The position numbers were made by a program, and so were the translations under genes. Under the pieces are notes generated by a model. The model searched no databases. It saw only the letters and a list, made by a program, of their open reading frames with translations, and was not told the origin of the DNA. Below, in pieces: positions 53,895 to 63,227 of a stretch of 64,000 nucleotides of DNA. The stretch is from an uncultured Chloroflexota bacterium (GTDB lineage Bacteria; Chloroflexota; Dehalococcoidia; Lucifugimonadales; CAJXCD01): NCBI GenBank assembly GCA_913051545.1, contig CAJXCD010000002.1, positions 1-64,000 of the forward strand, written 5' to 3'. How positions within the stretch are numbered: the stretch's first letter is position 1; each line of letters starts with the position of its first letter.

Positions 53895-54971
53895 TTAAAT
53901 CAGCATCCTCTGGAAATCTTGCCATTCGTACCTGTTCTTACTTATATACACCAATCCATCTCCTCTGTTAATTTCCAGGTCGTTAAAGCCTATTTTTATG
54001 TTGCCATCTCTTACTACTCCTACTAACACAACTCCATTATCTAATAGCTTTTTAGCGATACCAGTGTAGTTTCCAGTGACGCTCGAATCACCTGTTACAG
54101 TAGCGCTTGCTAGAGTTTCTTCTATCTCTGTGAGATTGCTAGTAACAGCTTGGGTAAGTAGGTTGACTCCTGGATCTTGTGCTTCTTGAACAAGAAGGTT
54201 ATTGGCTACTTGTAACGTGTACACTAGAGATACTCGGTCTGAAACATTGAAAAGAACATTATGCTTTGGGTCCATTGCTTCGACCACGAGACTAACTTTA
54301 GGATTTAGATGCTCTATTAAGAAGGCTATGGATGCTACAAGGCTGTCGCTCCTAGGATCGTCATAACTGCTGCTAAGTACAATCGCTTGATTTGCCTGGC
54401 TAATGTTTGCCCTCTGAAAAGTTTCTTTCTCTAATGGAGACCCTTTAATATAAGTTACGTTTGGGATCGAGAATGGCAATTCATCCAGGTGGTCTGTGAC
54501 TAACACCACTTCATTTTGACTATGTCTTGGATCCCTCGTGTATTCTTCTATTATTTGCCTGACTCTTGCCTGGCTGGGAAAATTGACTATAACCAGATGT
54601 CCCGATGCTTTCGACTTGCCCATACCTCTTCTCTCCTTGTGACGCATGTCTACGATCCAATCTAATGAAACTCCAATTACTGTAGTAAAGGTCGTTAGAC
54701 CAAGAATCACGATAAATACAATTGTTCCGATTCTTGCTCCTACTGATACGGCATGGAGTTCACCATATCCTATGGTAGTGATTGATATGAAGCTGTACCA
54801 AATGCTATCCCATATAGTTAATGATGGATTTATGGCTCGGTCAAAAATGTAGAATGTGATAGTGTTTCCAATTATGCTTAAGAGAAGTACGGCAAATAGA
54901 GCAGATATTCTTATGCCCCTGCGCCGTTTTATAGATCTGATCAGTCTAGATATGGAGTAAAAAACTTGCAT
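53895..54971 (-). CDS. Two-TM K+ channel with RCK (TrkA-N) domain
   Basis: 358 residues from the ATG at 54971; an upstream TTG at 55025 would overlap the preceding gene by 47 bp. Membrane helix 1 (about 20-45), selectivity filter TTIGYGE, helix 2, then an RCK domain starting GHLVIVNFPSQARV. The usual Gly-x-Gly of the RCK Rossmann loop is replaced, so nucleotide binding may be lost. A C-terminal RCK-C-like domain follows. It would conduct K+ under ligand control. Channels of this kind are known beside DUF350 genes. Confidence 0.85.
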   Translation of the reverse strand: MQVFYSISRLIRSIKRRRGIRISALFAVLLLSIIGNTITFYIFDRAINPSLTIWDSIWYSFISITTIGYGELHAVSVGARIGTIVFIVILGLTTFTTVIGVSLDWIVDMRHKERRGMGKSKASGHLVIVNFPSQARVRQIIEEYTRDPRHSQNEVVLVTDHLDELPFSIPNVTYIKGSPLEKETFQRANISQANQAIVLSSSYDDPRSDSLVASIAFLIEHLNPKVSLVVEAMDPKHNVLFNVSDRVSLVYTLQVANNLLVQEAQDPGVNLLTQAVTSNLTEIEETLASATVTGDSSVTGNYTGIAKKLLDNGVVLVGVVRDGNIKIGFNDLEINRGDGLVYISKNRYEWQDFQRMLI

Positions 54972-54978
54972 AATAAAT

Positions 54979-55833
54979 CTACTCAGATAGTTTCCCCAGA
55001 GCGATGTGGTACTTCGTTCGTTCAATCACTGTGTCGTCAGTATTGATTCGTAAAAGTGGTTGCACATAGTTCAGTAAAGATGTCACTATCAGTTTACCGC
55101 TCGATGATATTTCAAATAGGTATTGGTCATTATAGACTACCCAGCGTTTAAGGTTTGTTGTGTGTCCCAAAAAGCCGAATTCATCGACCATGTAGATGTC
55201 CAATTGCGGAATGTGTGACAGAGAGTGACTTCGTCTAAAAGTGATTGCTAATCTAATTTGCTTTGGTAGCAATGATTCGTCTATTTCATCTGATGCTATA
55301 ACTAGAATGTCAGGATTTAGTTGGTTGATTCGGTCGTAAGGTAGCATTGAACCGTCATTCACAAAAACGTGAGATTGTATACCGATGTAACCCATAATTG
55401 TACCTATTTCAGCTGCAAAATTTCTCCTGATGGGGTCCGTTAGTACTATAGCGTTACGTATGTCAACAATAGGTAAAGTATCACGTAATGCGTCTCTAAA
55501 GATGTCATATCTTCGACTAGTTTCCTTGCTTCCTTCAACGACAGGAATATTTCTGGAGGTTTGACCTAAGAGACGTCCAGTTATCCATTGCACTTTTGAT
55601 GGGTTAGTTACCATGTCCACAAGAGACCGAGTTCTTAGTATGTCAATTGGAGTGCTAGGAATTGATACAATATCGCTTATAGATGATATATGACCAATTC
55701 CTTGAAGCTTGTCTTTGTAGAATGTGGTTTTGGATGCGCATTCAATTATTTTATTGAGCTGACAAAGTATGTTTGCAGGGCGGTCATATATAGTGTTTGT
55801 TGATAGGCTAGTTGTTTTGTTAGGATGATTCAA
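54979..55833 (-). CDS. Degenerate PaaK/LuxE-like adenylate-forming protein
   Basis: 284 residues. The N-terminus has the PaaK/LuxE opening (CASKTTFYKDKLQG, then IPSTPIDILRTRSL), and the C-terminus has NDQYLFEISSSGKLIVTSLL and PLLRINTDD. The ATP-binding Ser/Thr-Gly loop present in its neighbour is not intact (ITGRLLGQTSRNIPV), and the C-terminal domain is missing. It may be an inactive partner of the second PaaK-like protein or bind a similar ligand. The start is TTG. It is separated from the channel gene by only a few bases. Confidence 0.65.
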   Translation of the reverse strand: MNHPNKTTSLSTNTIYDRPANILCQLNKIIECASKTTFYKDKLQGIGHISSISDIVSIPSTPIDILRTRSLVDMVTNPSKVQWITGRLLGQTSRNIPVVEGSKETSRRYDIFRDALRDTLPIVDIRNAIVLTDPIRRNFAAEIGTIMGYIGIQSHVFVNDGSMLPYDRINQLNPDILVIASDEIDESLLPKQIRLAITFRRSHSLSHIPQLDIYMVDEFGFLGHTTNLKRWVVYNDQYLFEISSSGKLIVTSLLNYVQPLLRINTDDTVIERTKYHIALGKLSE

Positions 55834-55904
55834 TTTGTAGATTCCATTTTGGTTAGTTCAGGTATTAGTATTCTGATCAGTATCAATTTCTAGTTTGTAG
55901 TGTG

Positions 55905-57299
55905 TTAATTATTGAGTTCTATTACCACAATCCCTGCTTGATGCCCATCCCCGTTACATTGATTGTATCTTGCAATGATATGGTCTCTAGAATCGAGGAT
56001 TTTTCTAGAGACATCATGCGCTGATTCTGAAAATTGTTTAGCCAGAGTCGAATCCAAGTTCCATTCCATATCCACTGAGCAATTTAGTCCTTCGGTTTCA
56101 CATACTTTTATGTACTCTGTCTTTAATTTATTGAACGCTTCGTTAGTCTTATACAGTACTGCTGTTACCATAAATCTATTTGACAAATAGAGACCTAGCT
56201 CATTGTCAAATACCTGTATTAAATCAACGAATGGTATCCACCCCTCCATAGCAAAAAACAGATTCTCAGGAATATCTTGGGATACCCTGTGATAGTAAAA
56301 ATCTTCCTCTATTACTGCCATACGTACCGGAACTGAAAGTTTAGATTTGTATCGAAGGAGTTCTTCACATTGTGTGTCCATCAGAAAGAGGAACGGAATG
56401 TTTCCATTTGTTGCGTCTACCAGTATGGATTTGTCTTCGACTTCGTAAATTAATGCGGTATGTTGCCAGTATCGCATATATTTTTTAGAGAAGCTAAAAT
56501 CGAAAGAAACTAGTAGATCTCTCAGCTTTTCTTCTGGCACCGGGTTTGGTACATATGGGCCTGCTATTAAAAACTCCGATTTTAACCCGTAATGGTCTGT
56601 TAAAAATTTTAATGCCTGAACTTTTTCTGAGCATATACCACCTCCAGAATTTTCCATTATCGCTTGGATGGTTTCATCGCCAGACTTATACGTTATATAA
56701 TTCCCGCTGAATCTCGAATAGTTTTCAAAATCACTACTCCATATTTTTTTAGACAATGCTCTTAGAAATTTCAGTTTTGATTCTGATGTATTCAGCCCTA
56801 AGATTGATTGTGCGGTATACGACCCATATTCCTCTTCGATAATGGAAGTTACAAATTTTATATATTCGTCTTTTCTAAGATCCCATCTTCTACGGTTGAA
56901 TCCTTTCCAGTTACGATCATATCCAACTCCTATTCTGTCAATATCAATGTTTATTAATTCAAAGGTTTTAGAATTTATGGTCATGGGTACAGTGCCTAAG
57001 ACATCATCGAGGGATACCCGCTCAGAATTCTGTTCGAAAGCCACACCATTGTAGATTCCCTTGAGGTTGCCGTAATCATCACTCAAATAGACATAGTCTT
57101 GTATTGCTGTAAGTGATGTGGACGAATTAGGAGTTATCCTGTTTTGTGATTCAAGTTCTATCGCTGAAGCGTGCTTTAAATATTTTTCCAATAATTCTCC
57201 GAGGGAGAAATTTCGATCTCGATTTTCTATCCTTATAGCGCATTGTCTTCCTGAAACCGTGTCATTTATTCTTAATATAGTGTTCTCATGATTATCCAT
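55905..57299 (-). CDS. Transglutaminase/NAT-like cysteine protein
   Basis: 464 residues. Residues 219-300 contain Cys223 in SGGGICSEKVQAL, His280 in RYWQHTALIYEV and Asp295 in SILVDATNGN. Order and spacing (57 then 15) match the Cys-His-Asp triad of transglutaminase-like and arylamine N-acetyltransferase folds. The N-terminal 200 residues and the C-terminal domain are unrecognised. It could be a peptidase, an acyltransferase or a protein crosslinker. It is the first gene of the minus-strand island and follows the VWA gene by 143 bp. Confidence 0.65.
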   Translation of the reverse strand: MDNHENTILRINDTVSGRQCAIRIENRDRNFSLGELLEKYLKHASAIELESQNRITPNSSTSLTAIQDYVYLSDDYGNLKGIYNGVAFEQNSERVSLDDVLGTVPMTINSKTFELINIDIDRIGVGYDRNWKGFNRRRWDLRKDEYIKFVTSIIEEEYGSYTAQSILGLNTSESKLKFLRALSKKIWSSDFENYSRFSGNYITYKSGDETIQAIMENSGGGICSEKVQALKFLTDHYGLKSEFLIAGPYVPNPVPEEKLRDLLVSFDFSFSKKYMRYWQHTALIYEVEDKSILVDATNGNIPFLFLMDTQCEELLRYKSKLSVPVRMAVIEEDFYYHRVSQDIPENLFFAMEGWIPFVDLIQVFDNELGLYLSNRFMVTAVLYKTNEAFNKLKTEYIKVCETEGLNCSVDMEWNLDSTLAKQFSESAHDVSRKILDSRDHIIARYNQCNGDGHQAGIVVIELNN

Positions 57300-57442
57300 T
57301 TAGTCTCCATTGAGGCATATAGGTATTTTTTAAGTATCGTTCGATTTGATGGTTTTTTTCGTTAGGATTAGAGGGTTATTACAATTTCCAAACCTAATTT
57401 CAGAACGTGCCTCAATATTTTTTGTATCGTAGTATATATAGT

Positions 57443-60400
57443 TCAGGTAGTTAAACGACGGTACAGGTATAACATTCTACGTGGAAGTGTATTTATGTCA
57501 TCCAGTACTTCATAGCCAATATCTTCGCACATAGTTTTTAGGTAATCATGCCCATTTTTATCTACTGTTAGGCAAAATGCGGTTATGTCTTTGTCCCTAG
57601 CTTCGTCCAATGCCTTTTTGGTGTCATGAACCGCGTATTCTTTTTCCACTCCTTCTCTACTGTAGCCACGATCTTGGGGTCGTCCGTCACTTATTAGGAA
57701 TAGGATTTTAGTTCTTGCATCTTGAGACTCCAGTTTGGTAGTAGCGTGTCTTATTGCCGGACCCATCCTGGTAGCGTGCATTGGTGCGACGCGGTCTATT
57801 CTGCGTTTGACTGTATCCGAGAACGCTTCTTCTATGTCTTTAATGGTATAAAATTCAACATTTTCTCTGCCATATCCAGAGAACGCATATATTCCGTATA
57901 CATCTCCTATTGTTTCTAATGCATTAATAAGTAAAACGACAGCTTCCTTTTCGAGATCAATGATTCGTTTATAGGACCGTCTAGTCCCTTCTCCACGTCT
58001 TGCTCTGAGCCAAGCCATATATTCGGTTTGGTCATTAGGAGCTTCCCATTTATCATCCGGATTCCTTGTCTCTTCAATTGCCTCTGCTGTAGATGCACTG
58101 GTATCTAAGAGGAAAATAACTGCCACATCCCTCTGTACCTTGTTTCTTCTCCAGTACAATTTTTCACTGGGTCCGGAACCAGTTTTAATGTCTATCATCG
58201 CCTCGATTGCGTCATCGATATCTATATCTTCTCCATCCACTAACTTACGTACTTTCCGTAATGTTTCTGGTGCCATTAGTTCAAATTGTCTTCGTATTTG
58301 ACCTACTAACGCTCGGTAATCGTGTAGTGTTGCACTGTAGTATTCAGGGTTACCTTCCTCCATGTTCTTATGTTTAATTATGCACCAACGAGGTTTGTAG
58401 TCGCCAGCTCGGAAATCCCATTCGTCATACACAAAAGATTGATGTTCAGATGGGTCGAGAGCTCCTCCTTTTTCTTCTACGTGAAGATTGTCTACTTTGC
58501 CAGATAGTTGATCGGTATCCAGTCTAGAAGATGCTTCTTTAAGAATATTACTAGCAAATTGACTAGATGAGGATGTAGAACGGCTATTCTCGACGTTGTT
58601 CACATCGGCACTTTCTTTTAATAATTCCTCTATCATTTCCTGAGTAATTTCAACTTGGTTTTGATCATTTTTTTCGGATTCATTTTCGTTACGTAGAGCA
58701 GACAATAGTTGAACTAACTCTGGTTTAAAATCACCTCGATAATCTACGTTCTGAACACTTTCATATTGATTTTCATCAGCATTATTTTCTTCCTGTTTCT
58801 TAGCTTGAGATTTGATTATATCTCGAAGAACATCTTCATCTTTTGGTTGATCAATGTCTTCTTGAGACTCACTATTTGAGTCCAAATCCTGCCATTCGTC
58901 ATCGCTTAAATCTTCGTTAGGTACTTGGGATAGCATTGAATATATTCGGAGTGTTGCTTCTGCAGAATCTTCTACTAGCGCCCCGATAGTACGGAAATTT
59001 CTAAGTATGAGTGACATGTTCTTAGCTACTTTTGAATATTTAGACGGGACAGGAATTACTGTATTTTGCTTTAAACTCAAAAGCACTAAGAATTCAACTA
59101 ATGCTTCGCGTGCAGGTAACGATTTGATTTTGGGACGAGTAGAGATAGAGTCTGTTTGAATAGTATTGTATGACTGCTTTAACCCTAAGTAATTTTTCTT
59201 AATGATGCTGTCTATTCTGTAATCTTCGACAACAGAGAATATGTCTAAGGCAAGTTGCTTGTCGTCAAATAGCCGGAAGAACCTTTGCATGTCTGTTACA
59301 GAATGTGGATTGGAGATTAGTGTTGCAGGAACATATTTCTCCGAATTTTTAAGCATGGATGACTCCGAATACCGATTTTCCAGTTCGCATCTCAAGTCGC
59401 TAAAAATAGTCGAAGGTCGCTCGAATTTAAACCCAAAACTACCAAATTCTAAGTGGCCAACTTGGTGAGTAGATACTACCTTCAACCAAGCAAAATTATC
59501 GATTTTATGACTGTATCTGTCTATAAGTGAAGGAAGATATACTATGGATCCTTCAGTGGATGGGGATTCATTTGATATCCATCCGATATTTTTGTCTACT
59601 AAGTCTTCACTGGGTGCAATTTGAATTTCTGATCCTGCTAAGGCTTGGCAATACATTTCTATTAAATGCTTAACTTTCTCGAATTCCACGCTTGATGACA
59701 AAGACTCTATTACTTGTTGGGAATGTGATGATTCCACTCTGAAAAAAGAGACTCCGGCATCAATGTTTTTCAGGAGAATGTTTAATCCTTCCTTGTGCCA
59801 CCTTTCAATTTGGCCAATATCAATTCTTTGTAGGTTATTGGGTGCTGTAAGAACGAATTCACTGGTTGCTTCAGTCGAAATAGTTAACAATTGCTCTGCA
59901 AGGCCTATTATTTGTCCTTGAATCGATTGGTCAATTAGTGAAAGAGATTTTGACAGCTGGAGTGTGGTAGAAGGAATATTTGATGAATTTTCAGATTCTT
60001 GAAAACACGATATTATATCCAGAAATCGTGGACGTTGAAGTGCATGTATTTCGGGAAGCATTTCAGATGAAATTTTCAAGAAACTAGGCACCTCTTTCCA
60101 ATTAGTTTCTAAGAGGATAGATGAGATTGATAGAATGGCTGTTTTGTTTTTGTCTAGTGAAGTGAATACTTTTTTGCAGTGATCGAGGCAGTCGATAGCC
60201 GTATCAATCGATTTTAAGGATATAGCATCTAGGAAATTTACAAATGTTTCCATCTCCATCATTGAGAGTGAAGATACTAATTCAGGACTGCTATTAAAAA
60301 ATTTCGAGGCCAGTCTTCCCGATTTCCATGTCTCTTTATATAACGTATGACCAAAATTAGCCCAGGTTTCTATATGCCTTGACCTAAGTTTAGTCATCAC

Positions 60401-60730
60401 GTTAGGGCTAGCTTGAAAATAACTGGTGGCAAGTTGCGGTGATTTTTTACACAGGTTGGCTCCGCAATGTGACCACTTTACGAAGTAAGTGTGAGGTATC
60501 AGATTTGCTATTTGGGAACTACTATAAAAATACGAAGCGGCAGTTTCCCATGACCTACTAGTTTGATTAGCTAAACTTAATCCTAGGTTTGCCCAAACGT
60601 TTAATTCATTGAGATCTTTTGTGGTTGAAATTATTTCCAAGGCAGATTCGAATTCCTCAATGAGCTTTGTAGGGTGTTTTAGTAACTCAGACAATATTGT
60701 ATTGTCAATCTCTTTGTGTTTCTGCGTCAC
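57443..60730 (-). CDS. VWA protein of the CbbO/NorD type
   Basis: 1095 residues. The N-terminal 400 residues form helical repeats of about 35-40 residues with recurring Trp-x3-Gly and YFxxSP patterns. A long acidic linker lies near 600-700. The C-terminal von Willebrand A domain has a full MIDAS: DTSAS at 876-880, a Thr in ATRMGP, and Asp in ISDGRP. CbbO/NorD proteins work with a CbbQ/NorQ AAA+ ATPase to remodel a target enzyme (rubisco, nitric oxide reductase). Such an ATPase is encoded upstream. The start is GTG overlapping the Nudix stop (GTGA). Confidence 0.88.
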   Translation of the reverse strand: MTQKHKEIDNTILSELLKHPTKLIEEFESALEIISTTKDLNELNVWANLGLSLANQTSRSWETAASYFYSSSQIANLIPHTYFVKWSHCGANLCKKSPQLATSYFQASPNVMTKLRSRHIETWANFGHTLYKETWKSGRLASKFFNSSPELVSSLSMMEMETFVNFLDAISLKSIDTAIDCLDHCKKVFTSLDKNKTAILSISSILLETNWKEVPSFLKISSEMLPEIHALQRPRFLDIISCFQESENSSNIPSTTLQLSKSLSLIDQSIQGQIIGLAEQLLTISTEATSEFVLTAPNNLQRIDIGQIERWHKEGLNILLKNIDAGVSFFRVESSHSQQVIESLSSSVEFEKVKHLIEMYCQALAGSEIQIAPSEDLVDKNIGWISNESPSTEGSIVYLPSLIDRYSHKIDNFAWLKVVSTHQVGHLEFGSFGFKFERPSTIFSDLRCELENRYSESSMLKNSEKYVPATLISNPHSVTDMQRFFRLFDDKQLALDIFSVVEDYRIDSIIKKNYLGLKQSYNTIQTDSISTRPKIKSLPAREALVEFLVLLSLKQNTVIPVPSKYSKVAKNMSLILRNFRTIGALVEDSAEATLRIYSMLSQVPNEDLSDDEWQDLDSNSESQEDIDQPKDEDVLRDIIKSQAKKQEENNADENQYESVQNVDYRGDFKPELVQLLSALRNENESEKNDQNQVEITQEMIEELLKESADVNNVENSRSTSSSSQFASNILKEASSRLDTDQLSGKVDNLHVEEKGGALDPSEHQSFVYDEWDFRAGDYKPRWCIIKHKNMEEGNPEYYSATLHDYRALVGQIRRQFELMAPETLRKVRKLVDGEDIDIDDAIEAMIDIKTGSGPSEKLYWRRNKVQRDVAVIFLLDTSASTAEAIEETRNPDDKWEAPNDQTEYMAWLRARRGEGTRRSYKRIIDLEKEAVVLLINALETIGDVYGIYAFSGYGRENVEFYTIKDIEEAFSDTVKRRIDRVAPMHATRMGPAIRHATTKLESQDARTKILFLISDGRPQDRGYSREGVEKEYAVHDTKKALDEARDKDITAFCLTVDKNGHDYLKTMCEDIGYEVLDDINTLPRRMLYLYRRLTT

Positions 60731-61311
60731 AAAATATCCTTTTTACTGGAGTTATGTATCAGGGTTAGTAGTTGGTAAAGTATGTTTGCGGTGGCTCCGT
60801 ACACTAAATTGCCCTTGTAAGCGTATGCTGGTTTAGTTACTATTTCCCCTGCCTCAAATTTAGAATCATATCTTAATGATGCAGGTTTGGAGAGTTCGAT
60901 TAATGGTATTTCAATTATATTTTGGACTTCTTTTGGGTTAGCTTTGAATGGGTAAGATTCACGAATTGTTCCAACCACAGGGCTTATTAAATAATTGGTG
61001 TTAGTAACTGTATCGTCTAGTTCGCCTAGAATTTCTACGTCATTGGGCTCAATGCCCATTTCTTCATTGGCTTCTCGGAGTGCTGTGTCCCATGAATTCC
61101 TGTCAATAGATTCTTTTCGGCCTCCTGGCAAAGAAATTTCTCTTTTGTGATCTGTTACTAATTCACTCCGTCTATTTAACAACATGTGTGTTATGTCTGA
61201 CTTTGGGTATATTAGTAGTAACACGGAAGCTGAAACCATTGTGGGATTATTAATCGACTTTTTTACTCTTGATGATAAGGCATTTCTAGTGAGGTTTACC
61301 AAGTCATCCAT
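60727..61311 (-). CDS. Nudix hydrolase (CoA pyrophosphatase-like)
   Basis: 194 residues. The Nudix box reads GGRKESIDRNSWDTALREAN then EEMGI, with the catalytic REANEEMG. The upstream LPGG and the spacing resemble the NudL/CoA pyrophosphatase subgroup. It would cleave CoA or acyl-CoA to 4'-phosphopantetheine and 3',5'-ADP. Translationally coupled to the VWA gene. CoaE, two genes upstream, makes CoA, so this block deals with CoA turnover. Confidence 0.87.
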   Translation of the reverse strand: MDDLVNLTRNALSSRVKKSINNPTMVSASVLLLIYPKSDITHMLLNRRSELVTDHKREISLPGGRKESIDRNSWDTALREANEEMGIEPNDVEILGELDDTVTNTNYLISPVVGTIRESYPFKANPKEVQNIIEIPLIELSKPASLRYDSKFEAGEIVTKPAYAYKGNLVYGATANILYQLLTLIHNSSKKDIL

Positions 61312-61495
61312 TTTTCAATCCTGAATGTGTATGTGTGAACCGATTACTATAGTAGCTAGAAGGCATCGTTAAATTTTTAGTCTCGTTTTAATTCAGATAA
61401 TTCAGTGTTTTTAGATGTATTCTATTTAAAAACTAAATCATATAAATGCCAGATTGCCACTTCTTGATCTTCTGATTTTGGTGAAAATACTGTAT

Positions 61496-62413
61496 TTACT
61501 CAAAAATAGAGGAGATCACTTCCTCAACAGTGCGGTGGATAGAGAAATCATCAGTGATTGCCCAATTTACCGCCACTTGGCAAGCACGTCTGGGACTTAT
61601 GCCTTGTGTCATAAGTTTGCCCGCATATATCAGCAGTCTGGTACTAGCACCTTCTGAAAGGCCATGTTCTTTGAGGTTGCGGACCTTTTCTCCTAGGCGT
61701 GCTAGTTGGTCGGCAGTTTGCTTATTAACTCCCGACTCATGTCTGATTATGTCAGATTCTATGTCTCTGGGTGGCGGATCAAATTCAATGGCAATGAAAC
61801 GTTGGCGAGTACTGTGTTTTAAATCTTTCAAAGCGGTTTGGTATCCAGGGTTATAAGACATCACTAGTAAGAATCCTTCGGCTGCTTCAATAAGCTCACC
61901 ACGCTTTTCTATCGGTAAAATCCTTCTATGATCCGTAAGGGGGTGAATAAGTACTGTAGTGTCTTTGCGAGCCTCTACAATTTCATCTAGATAACATATA
62001 CCACCTGATTTTACTGCTCTGGTTAGAGGTCCGTCTATCCATTCGGTACTATCTCCTTGCAATAGGTAACGTCCAACTAGATCACTAGCCGTGAGATCTT
62101 CGTGGCAGGCAATAGTTACTAGAGGTAGATTTTGCCCACTGTTTTTGGACGATTTATTACGTGATAAAGAAGACTTTTGTGAGGAGTGTTTTTTAACTTT
62201 AGTGAGAGGTTTACCCAGCTTGTAAGACATGTATTCGACGAATCTTGTTTTACCCACGCCGGTAGGACCCTTAAAAAGGATAGGTATTTTTTGCTCATAT
62301 GCTGCTTGAAAAAGCTCTACTTCATCCCCTATAGGTAAATAAAATGGTTCTTCAGAGAGAAAGTATTCTTCTACGATGTAACTTTGGTACAGTGTTTGAG
62401 TTGTTGTGTTCAT
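61496..62413 (-). CDS. MoxR-type AAA+ ATPase (CbbQ/NorQ subgroup)
   Basis: 305 residues. Walker A GPTGVGKT at 49-56, Walker B GGICYLDEIVEA near 138, sensor region LVMSYNPGYQTALKDL near 183, and a C-terminal helical lid. A Ser/Lys-rich insert (KKHSSQKSSLSRNKSSKN) interrupts the segment after Walker A. It probably partners the CbbO/NorD-type VWA protein. ATG shares one base with the coaE stop (TAATG). No rubisco or nitric oxide reductase is in the window. Confidence 0.9.
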   Translation of the reverse strand: MNTTTQTLYQSYIVEEYFLSEEPFYLPIGDEVELFQAAYEQKIPILFKGPTGVGKTRFVEYMSYKLGKPLTKVKKHSSQKSSLSRNKSSKNSGQNLPLVTIACHEDLTASDLVGRYLLQGDSTEWIDGPLTRAVKSGGICYLDEIVEARKDTTVLIHPLTDHRRILPIEKRGELIEAAEGFLLVMSYNPGYQTALKDLKHSTRQRFIAIEFDPPPRDIESDIIRHESGVNKQTADQLARLGEKVRNLKEHGLSEGASTRLLIYAGKLMTQGISPRRACQVAVNWAITDDFSIHRTVEEVISSIFE

Positions 62414-63045
62414 TAAACATCTTCTCGTTTATTTTTAAGTGCAATATGTTGATTCCATATCTGTGAAACGGTGTGTTCTAAGTCATTTAGATTCCCACTA
62501 TTGTCTATTATTACGTCAGCATACTTTTTTCGTTCGCTTTGACTGGTCTGTGCTCTAATTGTTTCGTTTATCATCTCCATAGATATATTGTTCCGCTTTC
62601 TTAGTCTTTCCACAACCATTTCCGGAGGTGAGTCTGTTACCCAAATCTCATTTATGAGCGATGTCCAGGCTTCGTCTCGTATAATCGCTTCCACTAGCAA
62701 AGGAATCTCTATGACTAAAACTTCAGTTCCTCCTTTGGAATGCTGTTGTATTAGGTTTGTAATTAGCTTCTGTACTTCCGGGTGGACTAATGAATTTAGT
62801 TTATTCAGAGCTAATCCGTCACTAAACACAATCTCTCGAAGTTTAGAACGGTCAATATCTCCGTTCGATCTAAGTATTTGATGTCCAAATTCGGATACTA
62901 TTTTGCTCCATGTTTGAGTCCCGTATATGTATGTCTGGTGGGCAAGTTCATCTGCATAGACCAACGGAGCCCCAAATCCCGAGAGGATTTTTGAGACTTC
63001 AGTTTTTCCGGTACCTATTCCACCCGTCAGTCCGATTACGAGCAT
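62413..63045 (-). CDS. coaE: Dephospho-CoA kinase
   Basis: 210 residues: phosphorylates dephospho-CoA in the last step of CoA synthesis. P-loop GLTGGIGTGKTEVSKIL at 5-21, then YADELAHQ, VHPEV and IEIPLLVE near 118, and RKKYADVIIDNSG near 176. Length is normal. First gene of a minus-strand operon with the AAA+ ATPase. Confidence 0.94.
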   Translation of the reverse strand: MLVIGLTGGIGTGKTEVSKILSGFGAPLVYADELAHQTYIYGTQTWSKIVSEFGHQILRSNGDIDRSKLREIVFSDGLALNKLNSLVHPEVQKLITNLIQQHSKGGTEVLVIEIPLLVEAIIRDEAWTSLINEIWVTDSPPEMVVERLRKRNNISMEMINETIRAQTSQSERKKYADVIIDNSGNLNDLEHTVSQIWNQHIALKNKREDV

Positions 63046-63193
63046 TCAGACCACTTAAATACAGATTCACGCTATTTTAGCATAAGATCATTCTCAAGTT
63101 GTAAGATATCATTACAGGGTTATTTTTCTTACACCCTCGTGCGAATTAACCTGATTTTAGAGTGTTGGTAGTTATTGGGTACACCCTCTGGGT

Positions 63194-63219
63194 TATAATA
63201 CCGGGGAAAGATTTGGAGG
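63194..63219 (+). promoter_or_regulatory. selA -10 box and ribosome binding site
   Basis: A perfect TATAAT lies at 63194-63199 and GGAGG at 63215-63219, eight bases before the selA ATG. No convincing -35 is present at normal spacing. A repeated TACACCCTC upstream is of unknown meaning. Confidence 0.5.
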
Positions 63220-63227
63220 CCAAAGAT

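Noticed and set aside
57443-62413. CbbQ/CbbO as rubisco activase of an adjacent rubisco
   Set aside because: No rubisco gene is in the window, so only the subgroup likeness is stated.
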